A stretch of DNA of 22,189 nt, taken from the IMG/VR virus record IMGVR_UViG_3300007541_000254, positions 1 through 22,189 of that record; one strand, written 5' to 3'. This stretch comes from a virus. Positions 14,908 to 21,713 of the stretch are shown here, one piece after another. Position 1 is the first letter of the stretch. Each line of letters opens with the position of its first letter. The position numbers and the translations under genes were made by a program. The notes under the pieces were generated by a model that saw only the letters and a program-made list of their open reading frames with translations, was not told where the DNA came from and searched no databases.

Positions 14908-16310
14908 TTTTTGAGTCTCCTGCTTACGTCATCAATAGGCCAATTAAACTTCACATCCTGCCGGAACATCTCTATAGAGTTGTACCAGGGAATCTTCTCG
15001 CCTTGCATTTGATAGAACCATCGTGGCTTTGCAGGGGCTAATACCCAGCATTCCTTGCCCAGCGCGCCAGATAAATGTACTACCGCCGTGGTCACACTGA
15101 TAACCAGGTCCAGTTCCGCTACCAATGCCGCAGTTTCATCGTAGTCCCACGCTTCTGCCGCCCTGCGCCAATGATGAATCTTGACACCGTGTTTCCCGTG
15201 AAACGCTGCAATCTCATCCCGTGCATCTTTGTATTGGAGACTGATCCAATCCGCATCCACCGACTTGAGGATTGGTGCCAACGCTTCCAGTGACAGGCTG
15301 CGCTTCTGAGTACCTGTTTTCGGAATCCCACCTGTCCAGGCTATCCCTATCTTCGGCTTACTTCCAAGGCTATCCAGCAATGCTCGCCACTGTATCCGGC
15401 GTTCCGTATCCGCAACGAGATATGGCGTTCCTGGAAATTCCTTCGCATTCCGCCGAAACAGTCTTCCAAGACTTCCGAAAGCAATTCGTCCGTCAATCTG
15501 ATAATCATCGGTCCACGGCACTTCATTCTTATAATAAGTGCCATACACTTTAGCTTTCGGGAATGTCCGTTCGAACAAGCCCTGTAGTCGCGCATCCACT
15601 TCTAGGATGGGATTCTCGATCAGCGATAGCGCATCCGGCAGAATCGTACCGAAGCTGATAACATCTCCGATACCCTGCTCCTGGTAGAGCACTATCGTAT
15701 TCGCGTGTTTGCCGTCCCATCTTGGTTCTGGAGGATCGCAGTAAACCCGTTCCTTACGTTCCTTGATATGCCCAAGAGCCGCTTCGTAACACTCCCATCC
15801 CGTTGCCCAATCTTGAACCATCAGACAAGCGAGAGCTTTGTTGTCCAAAGCCTGAATCATCCCAGGCTTGGCTTTCAATGCCAGATCAGCATACTTGATG
15901 GCTTCGTGCGGCTGGCACTTATGAATCGCGCACAGGCTCAGATTGTTGTAAGCAAATGGATCATCGGGCTCTGCTTCCAATGCGGATCTAAAACAGTTTT
16001 CCGCTTCCTGCAGATCATCGGGATTAGCCCATCGTTCAGAGAAGCACATCCCCATGTTGTTTAATGGTTCCGCCCGATGCGGAACCATGTAATGCGCCAT
16101 CCGGTTCAGGTTATATGCCAACCCCAACTGTTCATGCTGCAGAGCGATATAACCTAACAGGAAGATTGCTGCTGATTCGTTGAAATTGATTGCCAGGACT
16201 TCATTAGCAAGTTTCCACGCTTTCTCGTAATCTTTTGCCTCTACTGCCGCCTTGGCTTCGTTCAACTTCCCTAAATATGAAATCCGCTGGTTGTCTTGAG
16301 ATATTTCCAT
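14853..16310 (-). CDS. TPR protein fused to a GT9/GT41-like glycosyltransferase, 485 aa
   Basis: Residues about 10-180 hold tetratricopeptide repeats (for example EPLNNMGMCFSERW, DPFAYNNLSLCAIH, MIQALDNKALACLMVQD). From about 205 a GT-B half follows: NTIVLYQEQGIGDVISFG, then KPKIGIAWTGGIPKTGTQKR at 318-337, and LDLVISVTTAVVHLSGALGK near 400-419, the donor-site signature of heptosyltransferase-type (GT9) and O-GlcNAc transferase-like enzymes. TPR-GT fusions recognise protein or peptide acceptors through the TPR arm, so a protein substrate is plausible. The ATG overlaps the preceding gene by 40 bases and lacks a clear Shine-Dalgarno. It is the first enzyme of the block after the capsid genes. 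Confidence 0.82.
   Translation of the reverse strand: MEISQDNQRISYLGKLNEAKAAVEAKDYEKAWKLANEVLAINFNESAAIFLLGYIALQHEQLGLAYNLNRMAHYMVPHRAEPLNNMGMCFSERWANPDDLQEAENCFRSALEAEPDDPFAYNNLSLCAIHKCQPHEAIKYADLALKAKPGMIQALDNKALACLMVQDWATGWECYEAALGHIKERKERVYCDPPEPRWDGKHANTIVLYQEQGIGDVISFGTILPDALSLIENPILEVDARLQGLFERTFPKAKVYGTYYKNEVPWTDDYQIDGRIAFGSLGRLFRRNAKEFPGTPYLVADTERRIQWRALLDSLGSKPKIGIAWTGGIPKTGTQKRSLSLEALAPILKSVDADWISLQYKDARDEIAAFHGKHGVKIHHWRRAAEAWDYDETAALVAELDLVISVTTAVVHLSGALGKECWVLAPAKPRWFYQMQGEKIPWYNSIEMFRQDVKFNWPIDDVSRRLKNWVSRRESTPSQKLVASI
14917..14921 (-). promoter_or_regulatory. Ribosome binding site supporting the TTG start of the radical SAM gene
   Basis: AGGAG on the minus strand lies nine bases before TTG 14907. 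It is the best Shine-Dalgarno in the area and favours this rare start codon, giving a complete N-terminal strand before the iron-sulfur cluster motif. Confidence 0.5.
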
Positions 16311-16612
16311 TCTGGAGAGTTAAGCAATCGCATGAGTAGTTCTTCATTACCAGCCTTCATAGGCCAGTGCTCAGGACCATAAGTACGCAACCACTGTTCC
16401 TGTACTACATTAGGAATGCAGGCGTAATGCCACATCTCATTCTTGATCCCCTTTCTTGAATAGTCTGAATCATTTGCCAGAGTCTTGTTGCCATCAAGCA
16501 CAGGATCCACCCGTTGCAACGTTTCAATCGTTGTTACACCTGTAGCAAAATCATAGTGAAACAACGTCTTCAAATCGCCGTATTCGTCAAGAATTTCAGT
16601 TCTGATCGTCAT
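16271..16612 (-). CDS. Conserved phage protein next to capsid gene, 113 aa
   Basis: The C-terminal half carries EMWHYACIPNVVQEQWLR, EHWPMKAGNEELLMRLLN and SPEWKYLKTTSG, a pattern I recall from proteins directly downstream of the major capsid gene in several podovirus and siphovirus genomes. The N-terminus (EYGDLKTLFHYDFATG) is mixed. No enzymatic motif or membrane segment is present. A virion-assembly or minor head role is inferred from neighbourhood only. ATG 16612 lies two bases after the T-tract of a strong terminator and has no Shine-Dalgarno, so its expression is probably low or depends on read-through. Confidence 0.66.
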   Translation of the reverse strand: MTIRTEILDEYGDLKTLFHYDFATGVTTIETLQRVDPVLDGNKTLANDSDYSRKGIKNEMWHYACIPNVVQEQWLRTYGPEHWPMKAGNEELLMRLLNSPEWKYLKTTSGFHI

Positions 16613-16614
16613 GT

Positions 16615-16644
16615 AAAAAGCGAGGGGCTTATTAGGCCCCCCGC
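16615..16644 (-). terminator. Rho-independent terminator after the major capsid gene
   Basis: On the minus strand a nine-pair stem GCGGGGGGC / GCCCCTCGC (one G-U pair) encloses a seven-base loop CTAATAA and is followed at once by TTTTT. It sits 12 bases beyond the capsid stop. Its stem, loop and U-tract meet the usual criteria for an intrinsic terminator. It would set capsid mRNA apart from the genes downstream, with read-through supplying the rest. Confidence 0.85.
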
Positions 16645-16656
16645 AGATTCACTACA

Positions 16657-17628
16657 TTACGAAGTCGTGCAAGTAGTCACTTTGCCGCTTGACTTCTCAT
16701 TGCGCGCTTCCAGCGTGGCTTCTGCAACCAGATGCCACTTCTCAGAGTCGCCGGTTTTGGCCAGCTTCTCTTTCGTGACACCACGCAGATAAGCCACCGA
16801 CCAATAATCCATATCCAGGACCAGCACGGTTGCATCCCGACTAAACCTGGAAGGAACAATGGTCAGCGTGCCGAAGTCACTCACGTACACATCGGCTGCG
16901 CCCTGGATGGTGCCCGGTCGCCGACCGGTCACATCATTGTATTGCGTGGCAATGCCAGCAAACGCAGATGCCCGTTGCTTGTTGAACGGACCCACCAGCA
17001 CGGTTCTGGGCTCACCACCTTGCGTCCAGCAAGCCTTGATGATGGCTTTCAGGTGCGCTTCAGTGAAGGTTCCAGACGCAGAGTTATCAGTCGGGGCAGT
17101 CACGGTCCCGGAGATGAATCCAGGAGTCGTGGGTGAACCACCGGAACCGATATCCGTGCGGTTTGTGAACAGCCAGGATTCCACAGAAGCCAGAGTCCTC
17201 CCCGCCGCAGTCGTGCCGACGGTAGAACCCTTGTTCTGCGACAGGCTGGATTCCAGGTCACGCAACAGTTCCTTGCCGCGCTTGGCAAGCTGATACGCAA
17301 CTTCAGAATCGCGGCCCGCTTTATCAACCGTTTCCATCGTGCCGGAAATCTGAATGACTTTCTTCAGGATCTGGCAGTAATTACCAAGCCGCGTGGTAGG
17401 CGGCGAAGTAGCGGTCGTGGAATCATCCCCTTCCGGGTTCGCGTTCGCAGCATTTGCCGCGACAAGTGCATCGGTCTGCCATTCGTGATAGCGTTGCTTC
17501 GCAGTAGTCCGCGCAGCACGGGACATGAATGGGCGTTCCGTGGGACTGATATCGTAAATCGTATCAGTCAGATCTTCCCTTACGCCAATTGCTTCGAATT
17601 GGGTAAGCGTTCCTGCAGTAACAGCCAT
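16657..17628 (-). CDS. Major capsid protein (SU10-type, DUF5309-like)
   Basis: The 323-residue product begins MAVTAGTLTQFEAIGVREDL. DISPTERPFMSRAAR and HEWQTDALVAANAANANPEG in the first 70 residues are hallmarks of the SU10-type HK97-fold major head proteins. GNYCQILKKVIQISGTMETV and the long helix AYQLAKRGKELLRDLE (about 111-126) correspond to the E-loop and spine-helix region; TVLVGPFNKQRASAF and VLVLDMDYWSVAYLRG are typical of the A- and P-domains. Position directly after the scaffold, an excellent ribosome binding site and the terminator behind it fit a very highly expressed gene. The protein forms the capsid shell. Confidence 0.9.
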   Translation of the reverse strand: MAVTAGTLTQFEAIGVREDLTDTIYDISPTERPFMSRAARTTAKQRYHEWQTDALVAANAANANPEGDDSTTATSPPTTRLGNYCQILKKVIQISGTMETVDKAGRDSEVAYQLAKRGKELLRDLESSLSQNKGSTVGTTAAGRTLASVESWLFTNRTDIGSGGSPTTPGFISGTVTAPTDNSASGTFTEAHLKAIIKACWTQGGEPRTVLVGPFNKQRASAFAGIATQYNDVTGRRPGTIQGAADVYVSDFGTLTIVPSRFSRDATVLVLDMDYWSVAYLRGVTKEKLAKTGDSEKWHLVAEATLEARNEKSSGKVTTCTTS

Positions 17629-17635
17629 TGTTAGG

Positions 17636-17641
17636 CTCCTT
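17636..17641 (-). promoter_or_regulatory. Strong ribosome binding site of the major capsid gene
   Basis: AAGGAG on the minus strand, seven bases before ATG 17628, is a near-perfect Shine-Dalgarno at optimal spacing. It fits the high output expected for the capsid protein. Confidence 0.7.
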
Positions 17642-18723
17642 TACTTGATACTTCCTCTAGCAAGGAATAACGCCGCAGCGTCTTCCACCCTTCCAGACTT
17701 GCGTAGTCTGGTAGCGGCATCGTCTGCCACTTTCGCTTGAGGATTAGCTGTTTGCTTGGAGCCTGGTTTTACAACCTTGGGCACCACCACAGCGCGTTTC
17801 TCAGCAATCGGCTTGGCTTGTAGCTGCCTGTACTTAGAGGCGTCGTGAAGTAGCTTAATCACTCGTGCATCAACCACACCGTTCAGTTCTTCCTGACTGA
17901 AACCGTAATCCAGTCCACCCTTGAGGATGGTCTGGTACACTTCCTGGTTCCACCCCGGAATTTCCCGCTTCAGTGTATCAACACTCTTTTCCACAGCCTC
18001 AGCCATCGCCGCTTTTTGCTGCTCCTGCTGTTGCTGCATAAATTGTTGCTGTTGCTGTTGCATCTGACCAAACATCCCCTGCACTTGCTGCGCCTTACTC
18101 GATAGCCGCACATATTCTGCCGGGTCTTCAGATGCCAGCTTTTGCCAGTCCACATTCTTTAACTCCGGGGCCACTAGCTGCCCGATCATGGCTTGCATGA
18201 CCTGGAGTTGGTTCACATACTGCTGTTGAGCTTCCTGCGCCGCCCTGTCAATCTGCGTTCGCGCTTCCTCTCGCATTTTCGAGACTTCCTGCGTTTTGCG
18301 GGTATAGTCCGCTTGACGCATGTAGCCAGATTGCAGATCTTTAAGGCTGAGCTTGACCGATTGATCTGCCCCATCGTCACCCTTCACGGTGACTTCAAAA
18401 ATAGGCGCTTCATAATCGAATTCAATCGTTTCACCAGGCGCTTCTTCCTGCGGCTGATCCTGCTTTTCAGGTTCTGCAGCCTGCGGCTCCGGTGCCGGCT
18501 CAGCCTGTGGACTTGGGGCTTTTACCGGATCTGGTCCAAATTCATCCGACATTCCGCTCTGCCGGACATAGTTAAGCAACTTCTCATGTACCGCTTGTTC
18601 CTGCTCGATAGGATGCACATACTTGGTCGATACGAATCTGCCACCATCATCACGTGGCTGTTCCACCGACCCGGGTTGGTTCTGTGCAACTCCCGGACCT
18701 GTGTTCACTTGGCCTTCTGTCAT
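17641..18723 (-). CDS. Capsid scaffold protein, 360 aa
   Basis: GGAGAAGG three bases before ATG 18723 supports the start. The product is acidic, disordered and helical: an N-terminal Pro/Glu-rich stretch (residues about 65-100), a charged helix with REEARTQIDRAAQEAQQQ at about 150-167, a Gln-rich tract near 218-237, and a basic C-terminal part with AVVVPKVVKPGSKQ at about 308-321 likely to bind the capsid. Location immediately upstream of the capsid gene and the composition match scaffold proteins of podoviruses, which guide procapsid assembly and then leave. No protease domain is apparent. Confidence 0.78.
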   Translation of the reverse strand: MTEGQVNTGPGVAQNQPGSVEQPRDDGGRFVSTKYVHPIEQEQAVHEKLLNYVRQSGMSDEFGPDPVKAPSPQAEPAPEPQAAEPEKQDQPQEEAPGETIEFDYEAPIFEVTVKGDDGADQSVKLSLKDLQSGYMRQADYTRKTQEVSKMREEARTQIDRAAQEAQQQYVNQLQVMQAMIGQLVAPELKNVDWQKLASEDPAEYVRLSSKAQQVQGMFGQMQQQQQQFMQQQQEQQKAAMAEAVEKSVDTLKREIPGWNQEVYQTILKGGLDYGFSQEELNGVVDARVIKLLHDASKYRQLQAKPIAEKRAVVVPKVVKPGSKQTANPQAKVADDAATRLRKSGRVEDAAALFLARGSIK

Positions 18724-18996
18724 TTACCTTCTCCAAATAGCAGAGATGCCGCGTTTCTCCTGCTCTATCTGGAGTTTCGCCAGCTTCCCGGTTTCGATAT
18801 AGGATTGCAGGGCCTGCCGGAATAACTTGGTAATCTTGAACAACCGCCAATAGTCTTCCCGCTGATCCTTGCTTTCCGCCATTTCCCACCTCTGAATCGT
18901 TGCGGCTTCAATCTCATCCAAAGCCTGCTTGAGAAGGGGCTGCTCCAATAAAAAACGGGCTTCTTCAGCCCGTTGAATCTCCTGCTCTGTATCCAT
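18724..18996 (-). CDS. Small helical phage protein, 90 aa, upstream of scaffold
   Basis: The sequence is almost entirely helical and charged: MDTEQEIQRAEEARFLLEQP, then LKQALDEIEAATIQRWEM, REDYWRLFKITKLFRQALQS and ETGKLAKLQIEQEK. The layout RAEEARFLLEQP..KQALDEI...W..A..KDQRE...L..........ETGKLA recurs in small proteins that many phages encode near portal and scaffold genes, and it matches that pattern well. Its role is unknown; a chaperone- or head-assembly function has been guessed for relatives. The stop is adjacent to the scaffold start (TAAATG). Confidence 0.68.
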   Translation of the reverse strand: MDTEQEIQRAEEARFLLEQPLLKQALDEIEAATIQRWEMAESKDQREDYWRLFKITKLFRQALQSYIETGKLAKLQIEQEKRGISAIWRR

Positions 18997-18998
18997 TG

Positions 18999-19367
18999 TT
19001 ACCCCATATTGATAAAATATCCAGGCGGCGGCATCATCAACCGCGTCACATCATCTGACATTCGTCCTGTAACGCCCGGATTTTGCAGCATAGGCCGCCA
19101 ATCATCAGTTCGACTGGCCTGTTGCCTCGGACCACTTAGAAATTGCCCCGGGTTCTGCAGTATGTCAGCCCCTACATTATTAACACCCCAATTAAAGGCT
19201 TGCTTAGCAGGCTGCATAACTTGATTTCTCAATTGAGTCATCGCATTCTGCGGCATTGCTGTTCTCATACGACTACGCCAATCTGTAATACCCGACATGC
19301 CACCAAGTCCACCTAACCCACCCTGATTACTGCGCTGAGCGCGATAACGATCAAACCAGTTTGGCAT
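18999..19367 (-). CDS. Small Gln/Asn/Met-rich protein, 122 aa, likely virion component
   Basis: I start at ATG 19367, with AGGAG seven bases upstream; a GTG at 19370 is in frame and only four bases from it. The protein has a basic N-terminus (MPNWFDRYRAQRSNQ), a Gly-rich run (GGLGGLGGMSG) and then Gln, Asn, Arg and Met-rich sequence with no enzymatic or membrane motif. It sits between a repeat protein and the scaffold gene. Composition and location suggest a minor virion or assembly protein. No family is recognised. Confidence 0.5.
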   Translation of the reverse strand: MPNWFDRYRAQRSNQGGLGGLGGMSGITDWRSRMRTAMPQNAMTQLRNQVMQPAKQAFNWGVNNVGADILQNPGQFLSGPRQQASRTDDWRPMLQNPGVTGRMSDDVTRLMMPPPGYFINMG

Positions 19368-19374
19368 CACATTT

Positions 19375-19379
19375 CTCCT
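19375..19379 (-). promoter_or_regulatory. Ribosome binding site favouring ATG 19367
   Basis: AGGAG on the minus strand lies seven bases before ATG 19367 and four before GTG 19370, so the ATG is the better start. It overlaps the stop codon of the upstream repeat-protein gene. Confidence 0.55.
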
Positions 19380-20523
19380 AATGCATTAACAACCATTCAT
19401 CATCGTCATCAAGATCGTCAGGCACCTTCTTGACCTTGATCTTGTTCCGGCCAACCACTTCCACATATTCCGCTTCCAGCCCAGCTTCAAAGCTGGTCAA
19501 CTTCGGCATCTTGACCAAGACTGCCTTGGGCGTGAATGGGATCTTTGCTTCCTGGATGATTTCTTCTTCTTCATCCTCCACGAAGATATAGCGCGGAACA
19601 CGTCTGCGATGCCTCCGCCCACCAGCCGCAACCTTCGCCGCCACGGAAGGCGGCACCACAATGCTGGAAACAGCTACAGCAGTGGAAATGCCTTCTGCGT
19701 TGCCAACCGCATAGGCTTCCGTTAGCGAAACCGCATTCGCAGTGGAAGTGCCTTCCGCATTGCCTATGGCCGCTGCACCGCTGAGACTGGTGCCTACAGC
19801 CTGGGCATCCGACGTACCCGCAGCATTACCTACGGCATACGCTTCTACCCTGCTTGTTGCCGTTGCCGTACTGGTTCCGGCTGCTACCGCTATTGCTCGC
19901 GCTTCCGCCTGTGCAACCGCCAATGCAACAGCCGTTCCACCAGACAGACCTACCGCATAGACTTCCGTGAACGCACTTGCCGTTGCAGTAGATGTGCCTT
20001 CAGCATTACCTACTGCCTGCTTCTCTATCGTCGCAGTTTCGCTAGCCGCCTGGGCATCTGATGTGCCTGCTGCATGACCGACGGCATACGCATCTACACG
20101 AGATGTAGCAACAACCGTTGCCAATCCCGCAGAAACACCTACTGCATATGCTTCTGTAAGACTGACTGCATTGGCGGTTGCAATACCCTCTGCATTGCCA
20201 ACCCCTACAACACTGGCTACACCAACCGCATTGACTGTTGATGTACCTTCCGCATTGCCGACCGAATAAGCCGCTGTCTGACCAGATGCACTTACCGTGC
20301 TGGTGCCGGACGCATTGCCGACTGCGTAAGCGTAAACAAGGCCAACTGCATTAGCCGTGCTGACGCCAGCGGCTGTGCCAACGGAACCACTGATCCCTGC
20401 TGAAAACCCGCCAACAAGACCTAAATGGGGAAGCGGAGCCGGGTGGCCCGCCGATCCGGGCAGATCCGCCGCCGCCAGCAGCTCGGTGCTGGGGAGAAGC
20501 GGTTGATAGGACCAACCGGCCAT
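19378..20523 (-). CDS. Twelve-repeat Ala/Ser/Thr-rich protein, 381 aa, probable virion appendage
   Basis: Residues 48-292 are twelve tandem units of about 20 residues with consensus VGNAEGTSTANAVSLTEAYA; ten units are exactly 20 long, one is 22 and one 23. Small residues alternate with exposed Ser, Thr, Asn and Glu, so each unit could be one coil of a beta-solenoid. The N-terminal 47 residues are Pro/Gly/Leu-rich. The C-terminus has a basic cluster (GRRHRRR), an acidic run (EDEEEE) and a compact KKVPDDLDDDDEWLLMH end. It sits with other beta-rich virion-type genes before the scaffold. A fiber, decoration or appendage role is likely. It is very Ser/Thr-rich, which makes it one possible target for the glycosyltransferases. 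No known adhesin domain is seen. Confidence 0.7.
   Translation of the reverse strand: MAGWSYQPLLPSTELLAAADLPGSAGHPAPLPHLGLVGGFSAGISGSVGTAAGVSTANAVGLVYAYAVGNASGTSTVSASGQTAAYSVGNAEGTSTVNAVGVASVVGVGNAEGIATANAVSLTEAYAVGVSAGLATVVATSRVDAYAVGHAAGTSDAQAASETATIEKQAVGNAEGTSTATASAFTEVYAVGLSGGTAVALAVAQAEARAIAVAAGTSTATATSRVEAYAVGNAAGTSDAQAVGTSLSGAAAIGNAEGTSTANAVSLTEAYAVGNAEGISTAVAVSSIVVPPSVAAKVAAGGRRHRRRVPRYIFVEDEEEEIIQEAKIPFTPKAVLVKMPKLTSFEAGLEAEYVEVVGRNKIKVKKVPDDLDDDDEWLLMH
19648..20382 (-). repeat. Twelve 60-base in-frame tandem repeats
   Basis: The region encodes the 20-residue units of the 381-residue protein with a 60-base period, except for two units of 66 and 69 bases. Copies differ from each other at many positions, so the array is old or under selection at the protein level. 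It is a coding repeat, not a CRISPR array. Confidence 0.85.
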
Positions 20524-20867
20524 TAGGCCACTTTACGAATTGACCACCCGATGGAACGGTCCGTCCCGGCGAGTTTCTTCACCGTCACATCCCACCCATG
20601 AATCAGAATGAGCGAGGGCGAGACCCAGGTTTCCGCCATCGCCCCAGTGAGAATTGCTTGGTAGATTTCGCGCTGCGTGCCGCCACTCGTGACCTTTTCC
20701 TTCACCTTAATCTCATATTGCTCGGTCACCGTCATGGCTGCTGTATCCAAAAACACCTGATACACGCCATCATCGGTAATGGCCGCCGGCGTCGTCGAAT
20801 TATTGGGGAGCGAGTATTCCGTCGTGCTGATGCTCGCGCTGTTGGTATAGGCTTCGGAAATCGCCAC
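20523..20867 (-). CDS. Phage protein of unknown function, 114 aa, beta-rich
   Basis: GTG 20867 is preceded by GGAGGG at six bases. The protein starts MAISEAYTNSASISTTEYSL, then alternates short strands (GVYQVFLDTAAMTVTEQYEI) and ends with KKLAGTDRSIGWSIRKVA. It is beta-rich and contains no enzyme motif. Relatives that I recall accompany virion proteins with Ser/Thr-rich N-termini in uncultured phages, but I cannot name the family. It lies between two other likely virion proteins; a head or decoration role is plausible. Confidence 0.55.
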   Translation of the reverse strand: MAISEAYTNSASISTTEYSLPNNSTTPAAITDDGVYQVFLDTAAMTVTEQYEIKVKEKVTSGGTQREIYQAILTGAMAETWVSPSLILIHGWDVTVKKLAGTDRSIGWSIRKVA

Positions 20868-20870
20868 AGT

Positions 20871-21713
20871 TTACCCTCCGAGCGCGTAGGCAGCGATGTT
20901 CGGGTTATCGACCGTCCCCGAGTGCTGGGCGCGCACATAGACACCCGTCCCAGATGGGACGGGGAATTCCACGCCCGCCTGAATTGGCGGGTTGCCCAGC
21001 GCCTCGGCTGACGAACTGGTCACCAGCATATCGCTGATGATGATGTTAAAATTCGATCCGTCCCCGACTGCCAGATCTACGGCAATCGCGGCGTTGCCCC
21101 AGGTTGTGTCGGCAGTAGTGATCTGATACCCCACCTGCCACCACCACACCCGCGAACTCGTAGTGCCTAGAGATGTCCAGGCACCCTCGGAAGTGGTGCC
21201 CGGCGTGACCGACGTTCCCGCGGATGCGGTGACCCCATAGGCTTCAACGAATGAACCCTTGCGAATCACCGACGGATTGGCGGGTTGCTGCAGGATCTGC
21301 ACGCCGACGCGAAATGCCGTGGTGACGCTGCCCCACGCCCTCGCCCCGATTGTCGAGCCCGGCGGAACGTAGAGCGGAAAATAGTAATACACACCGGCCC
21401 GGCCCGCCGTCAGAGAGCCCGCGCCACCGACCAGCAGGTCGGGAATCCGCACGGTATAGCTGGTGCCGCCCGCTTCGTCCACGCCAATATCCATCGCGTA
21501 GTTGCGGGATTGCGAACTGGCGCCCGATGTGTGAACCCAGATCAGCACACCATAGGCTGCATCACTCGTCGGTGTGCTGATCACGTTCGCCCAGGACCCC
21601 TTGGCACCGGTCGCAGACGTGACCGACGTTCCCAGAGTAGAACTTGGCCTGCTCGTCCCCCACGAGTTAGTGAACCCGCCGAAGGTGTTAGCCCCCACCG
21701 GAACGTGCAACAT
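20871..21713 (-). CDS. Two-domain beta-sandwich virion protein, 280 aa
   Basis: GAGGTG lies five bases before ATG 21713, which overlaps the previous stop (ATGA). The protein is a tandem duplication: residues about 25-135 and 165-275 share the order GTSVT, a strand with VLIWVHT or WWWQVGY, DIGVDEAGG or DLAVGDGSN, IPDLLV or ISDMLV, then YVPPGSTIGARA or PVPSGTGVYVRA. Repeated strands rich in Gly, Ser and Thr suggest jelly-roll or immunoglobulin-like domains. Such proteins often decorate capsids or build tail appendages, and the neighbouring genes fit that. The exact part is unknown. Confidence 0.62.
   Translation of the reverse strand: MLHVPVGANTFGGFTNSWGTSRPSSTLGTSVTSATGAKGSWANVISTPTSDAAYGVLIWVHTSGASSQSRNYAMDIGVDEAGGTSYTVRIPDLLVGGAGSLTAGRAGVYYYFPLYVPPGSTIGARAWGSVTTAFRVGVQILQQPANPSVIRKGSFVEAYGVTASAGTSVTPGTTSEGAWTSLGTTSSRVWWWQVGYQITTADTTWGNAAIAVDLAVGDGSNFNIIISDMLVTSSSAEALGNPPIQAGVEFPVPSGTGVYVRAQHSGTVDNPNIAAYALGG

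Noticed and set aside
18000-18070. CTG/TTG-rich run that looks like a microsatellite
   Set aside because: It encodes the Gln-rich helix of the scaffold protein, in frame, with mixed codons.
18193-18825. Long open frames on the plus strand over the scaffold and capsid genes (also 16732-17293)
   Set aside because: They lie antisense to a recognised scaffold and capsid gene with good ribosome binding sites, and the plus-strand products have no protein-like features.
19648-20382. Tandem repeats as a possible CRISPR array
   Set aside because: The units are in-frame coding repeats of about 60 bases without distinct spacers, and copies differ throughout, so they belong to the repeat protein.
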